Of a stretch of DNA of 64,000 nucleotides, positions 33,628 through 42,226 are shown one piece after another. The position numbers and the translations under genes are program-made. The stretch lies in NCBI RefSeq assembly GCF_000245815.1, contig NZ_JH601103.1:742313-806312 (forward strand), written 5' to 3'. Within the stretch, counting starts at the first letter, position 1; every line of letters begins with the position of its first letter. Source of the DNA: Dolosigranulum pigrum ATCC 51524 (GTDB lineage: Bacteria; Bacillota; Bacilli; Lactobacillales; Carnobacteriaceae_A). The notes under the pieces were generated by a model. The model was not told the DNA's origin, ran no database searches, and worked only from the letters and a program-made list of their open reading frames with translations.

Positions 33628-33731
33628 AAATGAACCCCCGAAAATTAGAATAATTTACTCTAACTTTTGAGGGTCAGTACATTTCCTTTAAAATGAAGTC
33701 AGTAAAACAAAAAGTAAGGTAGAAATAGAAT

Positions 33732-34079
33732 ATGCATAAATCAAATATTTCAATTCTGAAAAAACAATTGTCAAGTGGGGAGTTAGCTGATATTAAGTGG
33801 ATCGTAATTTCATTAGGAGCAGACGGTGCATTGGCAAAATATGATGACACTTTTTATCGCGTTCGAATTCCGAGCTTAGATGTGGTTAACCCGGTTGGAT
33901 CAGGTGATTCAACGATTGCTGGATTTGCGTTAGCTATGGATCGTGATGATTCACCAGTTGATATTTTGAAGACTGGGATGGTAACGGGTATGCTGAATGC
34001 ATTAGAAGAAACAACAGGAAGCGTTAATCCTGAACGTTTTGATGAATTCTTCAAGCAAGTAGAAGTTGAAGAAATTTAA
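33732..34079 (+). pseudogene. lacC: 3' fragment of tagatose-6-phosphate kinase (lacC), truncated at the IS
   Basis: Encodes the last third of a PfkB-family kinase of the LacC type: NISILKKQLSSGELADIK, IVISLGADGALAKY and the anion-hole/catalytic motif NPVGSGDSTIAGFA. The N-terminal about 200 residues, including the substrate-binding domain, are missing; the IS3 right end lies 51 bases upstream. No ribosome binding site precedes the ATG at 33732. LacC would phosphorylate tagatose 6-phosphate, the step between LacAB and LacD encoded further right. Confidence 0.85.
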
Positions 34080-34134
34080 TGTAGATTTAATTTGCTAAAT
34101 TAAGTCACAAAAAGGAGAAAATGAAAAGGTAGAT

Positions 34135-36597
34135 ATGATGAACAATCAATTGCATTATGGTAAGCCAGCTGAAAATAGCTACAAAGGTTGGGAGCATGAA
34201 GCTTTGCCTGTTGGTAATGGTACGATGGGGAGTAAGGTATTTGGTTGGGTCGGACGTGAACGTATCCAATTCAATGAGAAAACGTTATGGTCTGGGGGAC
34301 CTAAACCAGGTGATGACTCGTATAATGGTGGTAATTTAGAAGGCAAACATAGCGTATTACCGGAAATTCGTCAAGCATTGGAAGATGGGAATACAGAAAA
34401 AGCGAAGCAGTTAGCAGAAGAACACTTAGTTGGTCCTAATTCTCCTGAATATGGTCGCTACCTTTCATTTGGTGATATATATCTTGACTTCACTAATCAA
34501 AGTAAAGAATTAGAATCTGTGACAGACTATAAGCGTGTATTAGATATGGATACAGCCACTACAAGTGTTCGTTATAAAGAAGATGGAACAACTTTCAAAC
34601 GCGATACGTTTATTTCTCATCCGGACAAAGTAATGGTTACACATCTATCTAAAGAAGGAGACAAACCGCTCGAATTTAATGCAGGGTTATATCTGACGAA
34701 AGAATTAGTGGATGGTGGTTCAAATCATGTTAACCATTATGCTGAAAAAGAATCAGACTACAAACAAGCGACAGTAGAATATACCGAAAAAGGTGCTTTA
34801 TTAAAAGGAACTGTCCGTGATAATGGGCTGGAATTTGCTTCGTATATGGAAATTGATACAGATGGAGTAATTGAAGTTCTAGATGGCTATTTGCGTGTGA
34901 CAGGAGCAACTTATGCAACACTTATGACGCATGCTGTTACTAATTATGCGCAAAACCCTGAAACAAATTATCGCGATACTACAATGGATGTAGCGGAAGT
35001 AGCACAAAGCACGGTTCAACAAGCTATAGACAAGACGTATGAACAAGTGAAGGTAGATCACATCAATGATCATCAAGACTTATTCCACCGAGTGCAGCTG
35101 GACTTAGGAGCTAAGACATCCGCATTATTTACAGATGACTTATTAGCCACTTATGATAAACAAGATGGTCGCGCGTTAGAAGAATTATTCTATCAATATG
35201 GTCGCTACTTATTGATTACTTCATCACGACCAGGTAAAAATGCTCTCCCAGCTAACTTACAAGGGGTGTGGAATGCCGTCGATAACCCTGCTTGGAACTC
35301 AGATTATCATATGAATGTTAATCTACAAATGAATTATTGGCCAGCTTATAGCGCCAATATGGCTGAAACAGCTCTTCCATTGATTAATTTTGTTGATGAT
35401 CTGAGATACTATGGTAGAGTGGCTGCCAGTGAGTATGCCAATATTACTTCCAAAGAGGGAGAAGAAAATGGTTGGTTAGCTCATACGCAAGTAACTCCAT
35501 TTGGCTGGACTACGCCGGGCTGGAATTATTACTGGGGTTGGTCACCAGCAGCCAACGCGTGGATTATGCAAAATGTATATGAATACTACCGCTATACGCA
35601 AGATAAAGAGTTTTTACAAGAGAAAATTTATCCAATGTTGAAAGAAACGGCTAAGTTTTGGAATCAGTTCTTACACTACGATGAAGCGAGTGATCGTTGG
35701 GTATCATCTCCATCTTACTCTCCGGAACATGGAACAATTACAATTGGTAATACATTCGATCAGTCACTCGTATGGCAATTATTCCATGATTTTAAAGAAG
35801 CAACAGAGGTATTGCGCGATGTAGAAGGGTTTAGACCGGATGATACATTGTTAGCAGAGATATCTGAGAAATTTGCTAAACTCAAACCGCTTCATATCAA
35901 TAATGACGGACATATTAAGGAATGGTATGAGGAAGATACAGATGCATTTACGGGGGAAAAAGTTGAGAAACACCATCGTCATGTCTCTGAATTAGTTGGA
36001 TTATTCCCAGGTACATTATTCTCTAAAGATAATCCAGATTATATGGAAGCGGCAAAAGCGACACTTAATCATCGTGGGGATGGCGGAACAGGTTGGGCAA
36101 AAGCCAATAAAATTAATTTGTGGGCAAGGTTGTTAGACGGCAATCGGGCACATCATCTCTTGTCAGAGCAGTTAAGACAGTCAACGTTGAATAATTTATG
36201 GGATACGCATCCACCGTTCCAAATTGATGGAAACTTCGGGGCAACAAGTGGAATAACAGAAATGTTGCTCCAATCACACGATGGCTATATTGCTCCGTTG
36301 CCAGCATTACCAGATGTATGGAAGGACGGATCTGTTAAAGGACTTAAGGCACGTGGAAATGTTGAAGTGGCAATGAATTGGAAAAATTCAACACTATATG
36401 AACTGCAATTAACAGCTCATTCTGGTGGTTTACTAACAATTGATTATCCTAATATCCATAACTGGACAGCTACTGTAAACGGTAAATTAGTAGAGCATCA
36501 GATGGTAAAAGATAATCGCATAGCCATTAATACTCAAAAGGGAGATAATGTTGTTTTGAAATTTATTTCTTCTGAAGCATTACCTGAACGAAAATAA
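34135..36597 (+). CDS. Glycoside hydrolase family 95 (alpha-L-fucosidase or alpha-L-galactosidase)
   Basis: An 820-residue GH95 enzyme. The N-terminal beta domain starts HYGKPAENSYKGWEHEALPVGNG and FNEKTLWSGGP. In the (alpha/alpha)6 domain NVNLQMNYWPAY supplies the two catalytic-site asparagines, HIKEWYEED the acid glutamate, HHRHVSELVGLFPG and QIDGNFGATSGITEM the aspartate. There is no signal peptide or anchor, so it acts inside the cell on an imported fucosylated or L-galactosylated oligosaccharide. GH95 inverting enzymes release L-fucose from alpha-1,2 links. It follows the lacC fragment and may have been cotranscribed with it. Start 34135 or 34138. Confidence 0.88.
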   Translation: MMNNQLHYGKPAENSYKGWEHEALPVGNGTMGSKVFGWVGRERIQFNEKTLWSGGPKPGDDSYNGGNLEGKHSVLPEIRQALEDGNTEKAKQLAEEHLVGPNSPEYGRYLSFGDIYLDFTNQSKELESVTDYKRVLDMDTATTSVRYKEDGTTFKRDTFISHPDKVMVTHLSKEGDKPLEFNAGLYLTKELVDGGSNHVNHYAEKESDYKQATVEYTEKGALLKGTVRDNGLEFASYMEIDTDGVIEVLDGYLRVTGATYATLMTHAVTNYAQNPETNYRDTTMDVAEVAQSTVQQAIDKTYEQVKVDHINDHQDLFHRVQLDLGAKTSALFTDDLLATYDKQDGRALEELFYQYGRYLLITSSRPGKNALPANLQGVWNAVDNPAWNSDYHMNVNLQMNYWPAYSANMAETALPLINFVDDLRYYGRVAASEYANITSKEGEENGWLAHTQVTPFGWTTPGWNYYWGWSPAANAWIMQNVYEYYRYTQDKEFLQEKIYPMLKETAKFWNQFLHYDEASDRWVSSPSYSPEHGTITIGNTFDQSLVWQLFHDFKEATEVLRDVEGFRPDDTLLAEISEKFAKLKPLHINNDGHIKEWYEEDTDAFTGEKVEKHHRHVSELVGLFPGTLFSKDNPDYMEAAKATLNHRGDGGTGWAKANKINLWARLLDGNRAHHLLSEQLRQSTLNNLWDTHPPFQIDGNFGATSGITEMLLQSHDGYIAPLPALPDVWKDGSVKGLKARGNVEVAMNWKNSTLYELQLTAHSGGLLTIDYPNIHNWTATVNGKLVEHQMVKDNRIAINTQKGDNVVLKFISSEALPERK

Positions 36598-36601
36598 TAC
36601 T

Positions 36602-36781
36602 GTAGAATCTACTTGTGCCTTTATTAACGCTGAAGATGCAGTCCACCGCGGTTCATTGGGCTACTTCACTACCTTAGAACAAGCCGAACGTCGGATTCGT
36701 CACTTCGCTAATGAGAAAGGTTACACGCTCCTAAACCTCCGTATTGAAGACGGAAAATTTGTGGCTGATGTGAAAGAATAA
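36602..36781 (+). pseudogene. 3' fragment of an unidentified gene
   Basis: An open frame without any start codon encodes INAEDAVHRGSLGYFTTL, EQAERRIRHFANEKGYTLLN and LRIEDGKFVADVKE, then stops. It uses more C-rich codons (CGC, CTC, ACC) than the GH95 gene before it. It looks like the compact C-terminal end of a larger protein fused to the GH95 3' end by deletion. I do not recognise the family. Confidence 0.5.
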
Positions 36782-36817
36782 CAGAGAATCAACTGTAAAT
36801 AGATATTATTGTAATAT

Positions 36818-36852
36818 AAACAAGCTTTGCCAACATATGGCAAGGCTTGTTT
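36818..36852. terminator. Bidirectional terminator between GH95 region and lacB
   Basis: AAACAAGCTTTGCC (36818-36831) pairs with GGCAAGGCTTGTTT (36839-36852) with one G-U pair. It can end transcripts from both sides. Confidence 0.8.
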
Positions 36853-36871
36853 GGGTTATATAAAATGAAAT

Positions 36872-37387
36872 TTAGTCGTGGTAGTAACCTTCGTCCCATT
36901 TTTGAAGATATTCATCAAATTGATGTGGATCGAAGTCAGTTGAACGTCCTTCTTCCAATTTAGCAATACCGTCAATTAGAGCTTTGTTTTCAGTAGTTTC
37001 TTCATAGTCTTGGCCTAAGAAAGCATCAATCATGTCTTTCATAATTAAACCACCTACAATTTTACCACCAAATCCGATGATATTAGCATCTAGTTCACGG
37101 CGAGCGTAAAGTGCGGTCATTAAGTCACGGACGAGAGCCACACGGGTGCCAGGAATTTTATTTGCGGCATTAGTAATTCCAACACCTGTACCACAGATGA
37201 CAATTCCTTTATCAACTTTACCAGAAGAAACAAGTTCTCCCACTTTTTTACCAAAGATTGGGTAGTGGGTACGCTGGAATCCATAAGTTCCAACATCAAT
37301 TACATCATGTCCTTGTTCTCTTAAGTAATCAGCCATCTCAATTTTAATATCAGTAACAATATGGTCGCAACCAATTGCAATTTTCAT
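36872..37387 (-). CDS. lacB: Galactose-6-phosphate isomerase subunit LacB
   Basis: A 171-residue RpiB-fold protein that, as a heteromer with LacA, converts D-galactose 6-phosphate to D-tagatose 6-phosphate. Motifs are IAIGCDH, DVGTYGFQRTHYPIF and the active-site CGTGVGITNAANK. It is distinguished from RpiB by the LacB-type C-terminal tail (DFDPHQFDEYLQKWDEGYYHD, in part). AGGAGG lies before the start; lacA precedes it by 23 bases. Confidence 0.95.
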   Translation of the reverse strand: MKIAIGCDHIVTDIKIEMADYLREQGHDVIDVGTYGFQRTHYPIFGKKVGELVSSGKVDKGIVICGTGVGITNAANKIPGTRVALVRDLMTALYARRELDANIIGFGGKIVGGLIMKDMIDAFLGQDYEETTENKALIDGIAKLEEGRSTDFDPHQFDEYLQKWDEGYYHD

Positions 37388-37410
37388 ATATTTATCCTCC
37401 TATAATTCTC

Positions 37411-37839
37411 TTAGCACAAATCATTCAGCATATCGACACGAACTTGGTGACGTCCACCATCGTAGTCAGCTTTTAAGAATTCATTGGTAATGCTTTTGGC
37501 CATTTCATCAGCCACTAAGTCACTACCTAATGTAATCATACGGGCATTGTTGTGTTCGCGCGTCATGTAAGCAGAACGTTCATCGGAAATTTCTGCGACG
37601 ACGACACCTTTATATTTGCTGGCAGCCATAAAACTACCGATTCCCATTTTGTCAATTGCAATTGCTTGGGCATCTTCATCCTCACGCATGGCTTGAACAA
37701 TTTTGTCTGCAGATTCTAGAAAAGTTTCAGCAGGTTCTTCTGTCACATCAAGTACGTCATAATTTTCTGTTTCTAAATATTCTTTGATAACTTCCTTTAG
37801 ACGGAATCCGTCCTTGTCTGCTCCTAAAATAACTTTCAT
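37411..37839 (-). CDS. lacA: Galactose-6-phosphate isomerase subunit LacA
   Basis: The 142-residue partner of LacB. It begins MKVILGADKDGFRLKEVIKEY and has DKMGIGSFMAASKYKGVVVA, where the RpiB cysteine is replaced as in other LacA proteins, so the active site is completed by LacB. It lies between lacR and lacB in one minus-strand operon. Confidence 0.94.
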   Translation of the reverse strand: MKVILGADKDGFRLKEVIKEYLETENYDVLDVTEEPAETFLESADKIVQAMREDEDAQAIAIDKMGIGSFMAASKYKGVVVAEISDERSAYMTREHNNARMITLGSDLVADEMAKSITNEFLKADYDGGRHQVRVDMLNDLC

Positions 37840-37853
37840 ATGAGTCCCTCCGT

Positions 37854-38603
37854 TTAAATAATATCAATTATGGATTGGTAATGTTTGACTAGACTATCTT
37901 CAATTTGATTATCTGTAATAATATAATCGGCATCTTCTAAGGTGAAGAAGTGGTAGAAATCCTTACGATTGAATTTCGAGTGATCAGCAATAATGTAGCG
38001 GGTAGTCGCATTGTTGAAGACAAGCTGTTGGGTCAACCCTTCACTCTCATGGGCTGTATACATTCCTTGTTCTGTAATTCCATTGACTCCGATGAAGGCC
38101 TTCTGTACATGAATGCCTTGGATAAAGTCATTCGCTATCGTGCCGACAAAACATCCCGTAATTTCTCGAAACGATCCACCGATTAAAATTAATTCAATAT
38201 TAGGTTTTGTTTTCAACTGATTGAATAGATAAAATGAATTTGTAATGATCTTGGCTTTGTCGACATTAAGGTACTTGTGAGTTAACTCAATAGTTGTGCC
38301 AGCACCTAAAAACACAGTATCATTTGTTTTTATTTCAGCAGCAATTTTTTGCGCAATTTGCTCTTTGGCTTCGATATTGACGTTTACTTTATCACTGTGA
38401 CTTAACTCATTATGGCTAGTATCAGGAACCTTTTTAGCTCCACCGTGTACTCGAATTAAGGCACCGCGACTTTCCAGATCTTGTAGATCACGTCGAATTG
38501 TCATATCTGTTACATCAAGTTGTTTTGTGATATCAGACACGCGGACAATATCTTTTTTATCTAGTTCTTCAACAATAAAATTCAATCGCTCTTCTTTGAT
38601 CAT
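37854..38603 (-). CDS. lacR: DeoR-family repressor of the lac/tagatose cluster
   Basis: A 249-residue regulator with an N-terminal HTH (RVSDITKQLDVTDMTIRRDL, IRVHGGAK) and a C-terminal sugar-phosphate-binding DeoRC domain (VFLGAGTTIELTHKYL). LacR regulators respond to tagatose 6-phosphate. It is the first gene of lacR-lacA-lacB and divergent from the PTS operon, with both promoters facing each other over 38648-38720, so it likely controls both. Confidence 0.9.
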   Translation of the reverse strand: MIKEERLNFIVEELDKKDIVRVSDITKQLDVTDMTIRRDLQDLESRGALIRVHGGAKKVPDTSHNELSHSDKVNVNIEAKEQIAQKIAAEIKTNDTVFLGAGTTIELTHKYLNVDKAKIITNSFYLFNQLKTKPNIELILIGGSFREITGCFVGTIANDFIQGIHVQKAFIGVNGITEQGMYTAHESEGLTQQLVFNNATTRYIIADHSKFNRKDFYHFFTLEDADYIITDNQIEDSLVKHYQSIIDII

Positions 38604-38647
38604 AAAGTCACCTCCTGTTTATAAATGTTTGTTCTTGTATATTATAC

Positions 38648-38744
38648 ATTATATTAAACGGTTTATTTTTTGTCAAATTTATGAATTTTACTTGACATTT
38701 ACGTGGAATCGTTTTATTATTAGGTTAGCAAACAAAAATAAACA
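38648..38744. promoter_or_regulatory. Divergent lacR / gat-lacD promoters and operator
   Basis: Minus strand: TTGACA (38676-38671), 17 bases, TATAAT (38653-38648), a perfect consensus for lacR. Plus strand: TTGACA (38692-38697), 17 bases, TATTAT (38715-38720) for the PTS operon. Downstream of the latter AAACAAAAATAAACA (38730-38744) resembles the TGTTT-repeat operators of LacR-type repressors. Confidence 0.85.
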
Positions 38745-38765
38745 GAAAGAGAGGCGAAATAAACA

Positions 38766-39245
38766 TTGAGCGAAGGAATTAAGCAATTTTTCAAAGAAGA
38801 TTTAGTTCTTCAAAGTTCAGCATCAACCAAAGAAGACGTTTTTAAGGAAGTTGGTGAGCTGCTTTATAGCAAAGGGTATGTGAAGGAATCATTTACTGAA
38901 GGCTTGTTAGAGCGAGAACAGGATTTTCCTACGGGGCTAGATTTATCAGCTGTTATTGAAGGAAATACGACGAATGTGGCTATTCCACATACGGAAGCTC
39001 ATCACTGCTTAGATAAAGTTGTACTATTCGTTCAACTAGAGAAGCCATTAACGTTTAACAATATGATAAAACCTACTGAACAATTAGAGGTGAAGTATTT
39101 GTTTGTTATTGTCAATAATGATGGTGGGAATCAGACAAATATCTTATCGAACTTAATGGACTTCTTAACGAAAAAAGAAAATATCGAGAAGATGGATAGC
39201 TCAGAGTCACCTGAAGCAATTTTCCAATTTTTGACAGAAGAATAA
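38766..39245 (+). CDS. PTS EIIA component, galactitol/galactose-type
   Basis: A 159-residue PTS_EIIA_2 protein. The phospho-histidine lies in NVAIPHTEAHH and the PTGLDLS block precedes it. The start is TTG 38766, after GAGAGGCG; no ATG or GTG in frame fits better. It passes phosphate from HPr to the EIIB that follows and is expressed from the divergent promoter under LacR. Confidence 0.88.
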   Translation: MSEGIKQFFKEDLVLQSSASTKEDVFKEVGELLYSKGYVKESFTEGLLEREQDFPTGLDLSAVIEGNTTNVAIPHTEAHHCLDKVVLFVQLEKPLTFNNMIKPTEQLEVKYLFVIVNNDGGNQTNILSNLMDFLTKKENIEKMDSSESPEAIFQFLTEE

Positions 39246-39281
39246 ATATATACATCAAATAATACAAAGGAGATGGAACAA

Positions 39282-39581
39282 ATGATTAAAATTTTAGCAG
39301 CATGTGGAGCCGGAATTAACTCAAGTCACCAAATTAAGACAGCCATTGAGAACGAGATGAAAGAACGCGGCCATAAAGTACAGGTTGATGCAGTTGTAGT
39401 AAAAGATATCAATAAAGAAATGATGGACAAATACGATATCTTCACACCGATTTCACACACAAAATTCAGCTTCGATGTTAATATTCCAGAAGTTGAAGCT
39501 GGACCAATTCTATACCGTATGCCAGCGATGTCGAAACCAGTTTTTGATCAAATTGAAGAAGAAATCAAAAAATTAAGTTAA
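39282..39581 (+). CDS. PTS EIIB component, galactitol/galactose-type
   Basis: A 99-residue EIIB with the phospho-cysteine at residue 8 (ILAACGAGINSSHQ). The start was set at ATG 39282 because AAAGGAG lies nine bases upstream; the ATG at 39273 overlaps the end of that site. Together with EIIA and EIIC it forms a complete Gat-family transporter. Confidence 0.9.
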   Translation: MIKILAACGAGINSSHQIKTAIENEMKERGHKVQVDAVVVKDINKEMMDKYDIFTPISHTKFSFDVNIPEVEAGPILYRMPAMSKPVFDQIEEEIKKLS

Positions 39582-39602
39582 AAATAAAAGGAGGGAATTA
39601 TC

Positions 39603-41057
39603 ATGCAAGGCATAATTGAATTTGCCAATAGTTTTTTCAGTCCATTCATTGAATTAGGTGGACCAGGCTTAATGTTTATCCTTATTTCACTATTTTCACT
39701 TGCATTAGGTGTTAGCCTAAGTAAGTCACTCGAGGGTGGTTTGAAATTAGGGATTGCCTTAACCGGAGTAGGTGCGGTTATTGGGATGTTGACCGACAAC
39801 TTTGCGCCAGCACTACAAGCGTTCGTTAAATCAACCGGGATTGAGTTGCCTATTATTGATGTGGGTTGGGCGCCGCTTGCAACAATTACATGGGGGTCAG
39901 CTTATACGCTCTACTTCTTACTTGTTCTTATTATCGTTAATATTATCATGTTGAGTCTAAACTGGACAAAGACATTAGATGTTGATATTTTCAACTTCTG
40001 GCACTTATCTATTATCGGACTTCTTGTAATGTACTACTCAAACAATAACTTGTTCTTAGCAACAATCTTAGTTATTTTCTTAGGTGTATTGAAGTTCTTC
40101 AACTCAGATGTTATGAAACCAACATTTAATGACTTACTTGATATGCCGGAAGCTAACCCGACAACAACAACGCACTTGAACTTTATGTTAAATCCAGCAA
40201 TCATGCTAATTGATCGTATTATTGATAAAATTTTCCCATTCATCGACAAGTACGATTTCGATGCAGCTGAATTGAATGATAAGATCGGTTTCTGGGGATC
40301 TAAATTTGCTATTGGTATTTACTTAGGAACAGTAATTGGTTTCTTAGGTATTGAAGATTGGGGAGCAGCATTTGCGAACCCAGAAGCAATAGGTCAAACC
40401 TTTAACAGTATTTTTGGTTTAGCATTTATTGGAGCAGCAGCACTTGAAATGTTCTCAATCGTTGGTCAATGGTTTATTGCAGCGATGGAACCACTATCTC
40501 AAGGAGTTACTGACTTCATGAGTAAACGATTCAATGATCGTCAAGTATACATCGGAATTGACTGGCCATTCGTTGCGGCTCGTCCAGAAATGTGGGCAGC
40601 AGCTAACGTGATCGCACCAATTATGTTAGTGATTGCGGTTATCTTACCGGGTAACGGTATCTTGCCACTCGGTGGTATTATTGCTATTGGTTTAACACCA
40701 GCATTGCTTGTTGTTTGCCGCGGTAAAATTTTACGTATGATTTTAATTGGAACACTTGCGGTGCCAATCTTCCTATGGTCAGGAACAGCTATTGCACCAT
40801 TCGTTACAAACGTTGCCCAAAGCGTTGGAGCGATGCCTTCTGGAATTGAATCAGGTACGTTAATTACTCACTCAACTCTCGAAGGTCCCGTTGAAAAATT
40901 CATCGGTATTTTAGTAGGACAAGCTGGTTCTGGTGAAGTGACGGCTATTCTTTACGCGATTCTTGCAATGGCAGCATACAGTGCGCTATTCTACTGGTAC
41001 TACAAACAAATGCAAAAACGTAATGAAGAATACAAACGTCAAGCAGAAGCTGAATAA
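39603..41057 (+). CDS. PTS EIIC component, galactitol-type, probable galactose permease
   Basis: A 484-residue permease with about eleven membrane segments and the GatC-family signatures DVGWAPLATITWGSAY and YIGIDWPFVAARPEMW. In streptococci similar Gat-type EII genes beside galactosidases act as galactose PTS. Here LacA/LacB need galactose 6-phosphate as input and no galactitol-1-phosphate dehydrogenase is present, so galactose is the likelier substrate than galactitol. A hairpin (41077-41101) separates it from lacD. Confidence 0.88.
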   Translation: MQGIIEFANSFFSPFIELGGPGLMFILISLFSLALGVSLSKSLEGGLKLGIALTGVGAVIGMLTDNFAPALQAFVKSTGIELPIIDVGWAPLATITWGSAYTLYFLLVLIIVNIIMLSLNWTKTLDVDIFNFWHLSIIGLLVMYYSNNNLFLATILVIFLGVLKFFNSDVMKPTFNDLLDMPEANPTTTTHLNFMLNPAIMLIDRIIDKIFPFIDKYDFDAAELNDKIGFWGSKFAIGIYLGTVIGFLGIEDWGAAFANPEAIGQTFNSIFGLAFIGAAALEMFSIVGQWFIAAMEPLSQGVTDFMSKRFNDRQVYIGIDWPFVAARPEMWAAANVIAPIMLVIAVILPGNGILPLGGIIAIGLTPALLVVCRGKILRMILIGTLAVPIFLWSGTAIAPFVTNVAQSVGAMPSGIESGTLITHSTLEGPVEKFIGILVGQAGSGEVTAILYAILAMAAYSALFYWYYKQMQKRNEEYKRQAEAE

Positions 41058-41060
41058 TAA

Positions 41061-41110
41061 AACGGTAAGCACAACAGGAACCAGTCCATCAAGGCTGGTT
41101 CTTATCCGTT
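41061..41110 (+). other. Intercistronic hairpin between EIIC and lacD
   Basis: GGAACCAG (41077-41084) pairs with CTGGTTC (41095-41101), with an outer AACGG/CCGTT helix. There is no T-run. It could stabilise the upstream mRNA or act as a partial terminator. Confidence 0.6.
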
Positions 41111-41150
41111 ACAATTTAACATGAAAGAAATATTAGGAGGAAATAGATTT

Positions 41151-42152
41151 ATGAAAAAAATTAGCCAAGACAAATTAAATCATATTAAACAACTATCAAC
41201 TGAGAAAGAATATATCTCCGCACTTGCAATCGATCAACGCGGTTCATTGAAGCGAATGATTAACAGTGCTGAAGGTGGCGTAGATGACATTCAAGCAGCT
41301 GTTGAAGAGTTCAAAGTAGGGATTTCTGAAGAATTAACGCCATATGCTTCATCAATCTTATTAGACCCTGAGTACGGCTTACCTGGAGCAGAAGCCCGTG
41401 ATAGTAGCGCAGGTCTCTTGCTTGCTTACGAAAAAACAGGTTATGATGCGGATGAACCAGGCCGTCTACCGGACTTAATTGATGAGATGTCAGTGAAAAA
41501 AATTAAAGAACTCGGTGCAGATGCTGTTAAATTCCTCTTGTATTACGACGTTGATGAAGAGGGCAGTGTTAACGAATGGAAACATCGCTTCACCGAACGA
41601 ATTGGTTCTGAATGTGAGGCTGAAGGCATTCCATTCTTCTTAGAAATTGTTTCTTATGATGCGAATAATGATGATGCAAAAGGGAAAGAATACGCTAAAG
41701 TTAAACCGCACAAAGTGAACGAAGCGATGAAAGAATTTTCGAAAGACCGTTACAATGTCGATGTCTTGAAAGTGGAAGTACCAGTAAACATGCACTATGT
41801 AGAAGGGTTTGGCGATAGCGATGAATTCGTCTATACCCAAGAAGAAGCCAAAGAACACTTCCGAGCACAAGATGAATCAACGGACTTACCGTACATTTAC
41901 TTGAGTGCCGGTGTATCTGCTCAATTATTCAATGAGACATTAGAATTTGCCCACAAAGCAGGGGCTAAATTCAACGGTGTTCTCTGTGGTCGTGCGACTT
42001 GGAAATATTCAGTTGACGCTTACGTTGAAGGAGGAGACAGCCAATCTCGCGAATGGTTAAAAGATAAAGGGGTACAAAACATTACTGCCTTGAATGAAGT
42101 CCTTGAGCGTACAGCAACTCCATGGACAGACTTGTTTGAAGTGAAGGAATAA
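41151..42152 (+). CDS. lacD: Tagatose-1,6-bisphosphate aldolase
   Basis: A class I (Schiff-base) aldolase of 333 residues that splits tagatose 1,6-bisphosphate into DHAP and glyceraldehyde 3-phosphate. Family motifs are LAIDQRGSLKRM, DPEYGLPGAEAR, the DAVKFLLYYD strand (Lys127) and VLKVEVPVN with the likely Schiff-base Lys207. ATG 41151 has AGGAGG ten bases upstream; the longer frame adds a non-homologous leader. It closes the PTS operon. Confidence 0.95.
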   Translation: MKKISQDKLNHIKQLSTEKEYISALAIDQRGSLKRMINSAEGGVDDIQAAVEEFKVGISEELTPYASSILLDPEYGLPGAEARDSSAGLLLAYEKTGYDADEPGRLPDLIDEMSVKKIKELGADAVKFLLYYDVDEEGSVNEWKHRFTERIGSECEAEGIPFFLEIVSYDANNDDAKGKEYAKVKPHKVNEAMKEFSKDRYNVDVLKVEVPVNMHYVEGFGDSDEFVYTQEEAKEHFRAQDESTDLPYIYLSAGVSAQLFNETLEFAHKAGAKFNGVLCGRATWKYSVDAYVEGGDSQSREWLKDKGVQNITALNEVLERTATPWTDLFEVKE

Positions 42153-42166
42153 AAGATATTAGTAAT

Positions 42167-42203
42167 AAAAAGAGCAATCTCATTTCGGGATTGCTCTTTT
42201 ATC
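42167..42203. terminator. Terminator after lacD, also serving brnQ
   Basis: AAAAGAGCAATC (42168-42179) pairs with GATTGCTCTTTT (42189-42200) around a short loop, with T residues on both strands. Confidence 0.85.
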
Positions 42204-42226
42204 ATTATATGATTGAAATTTAACGT

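Larger units (their letters stand above)
32192..33681 (-). mobile_element. IS3-family (IS150-like) insertion sequence, disrupted
   Basis: Terminal inverted repeats are TGTGACCCCCAAAAGTTGGAG at the left (32192 on, read with a one-letter break) and, at the right, the complement of CTAACTTTTGAGGGTCAGTACA (to 33681). About 1.49 kb, with orfA and orfB on the minus strand. No clear target duplication is seen. It abuts a lacC gene that lacks its 5' part. Confidence 0.88.

Noticed and set aside
33061..33681. Short spaced repeats considered as a CRISPR-like array near the IS
   Set aside because: There is no regular repeat-spacer period anywhere in the window; the similarities are IS terminal repeats and HTH codons.
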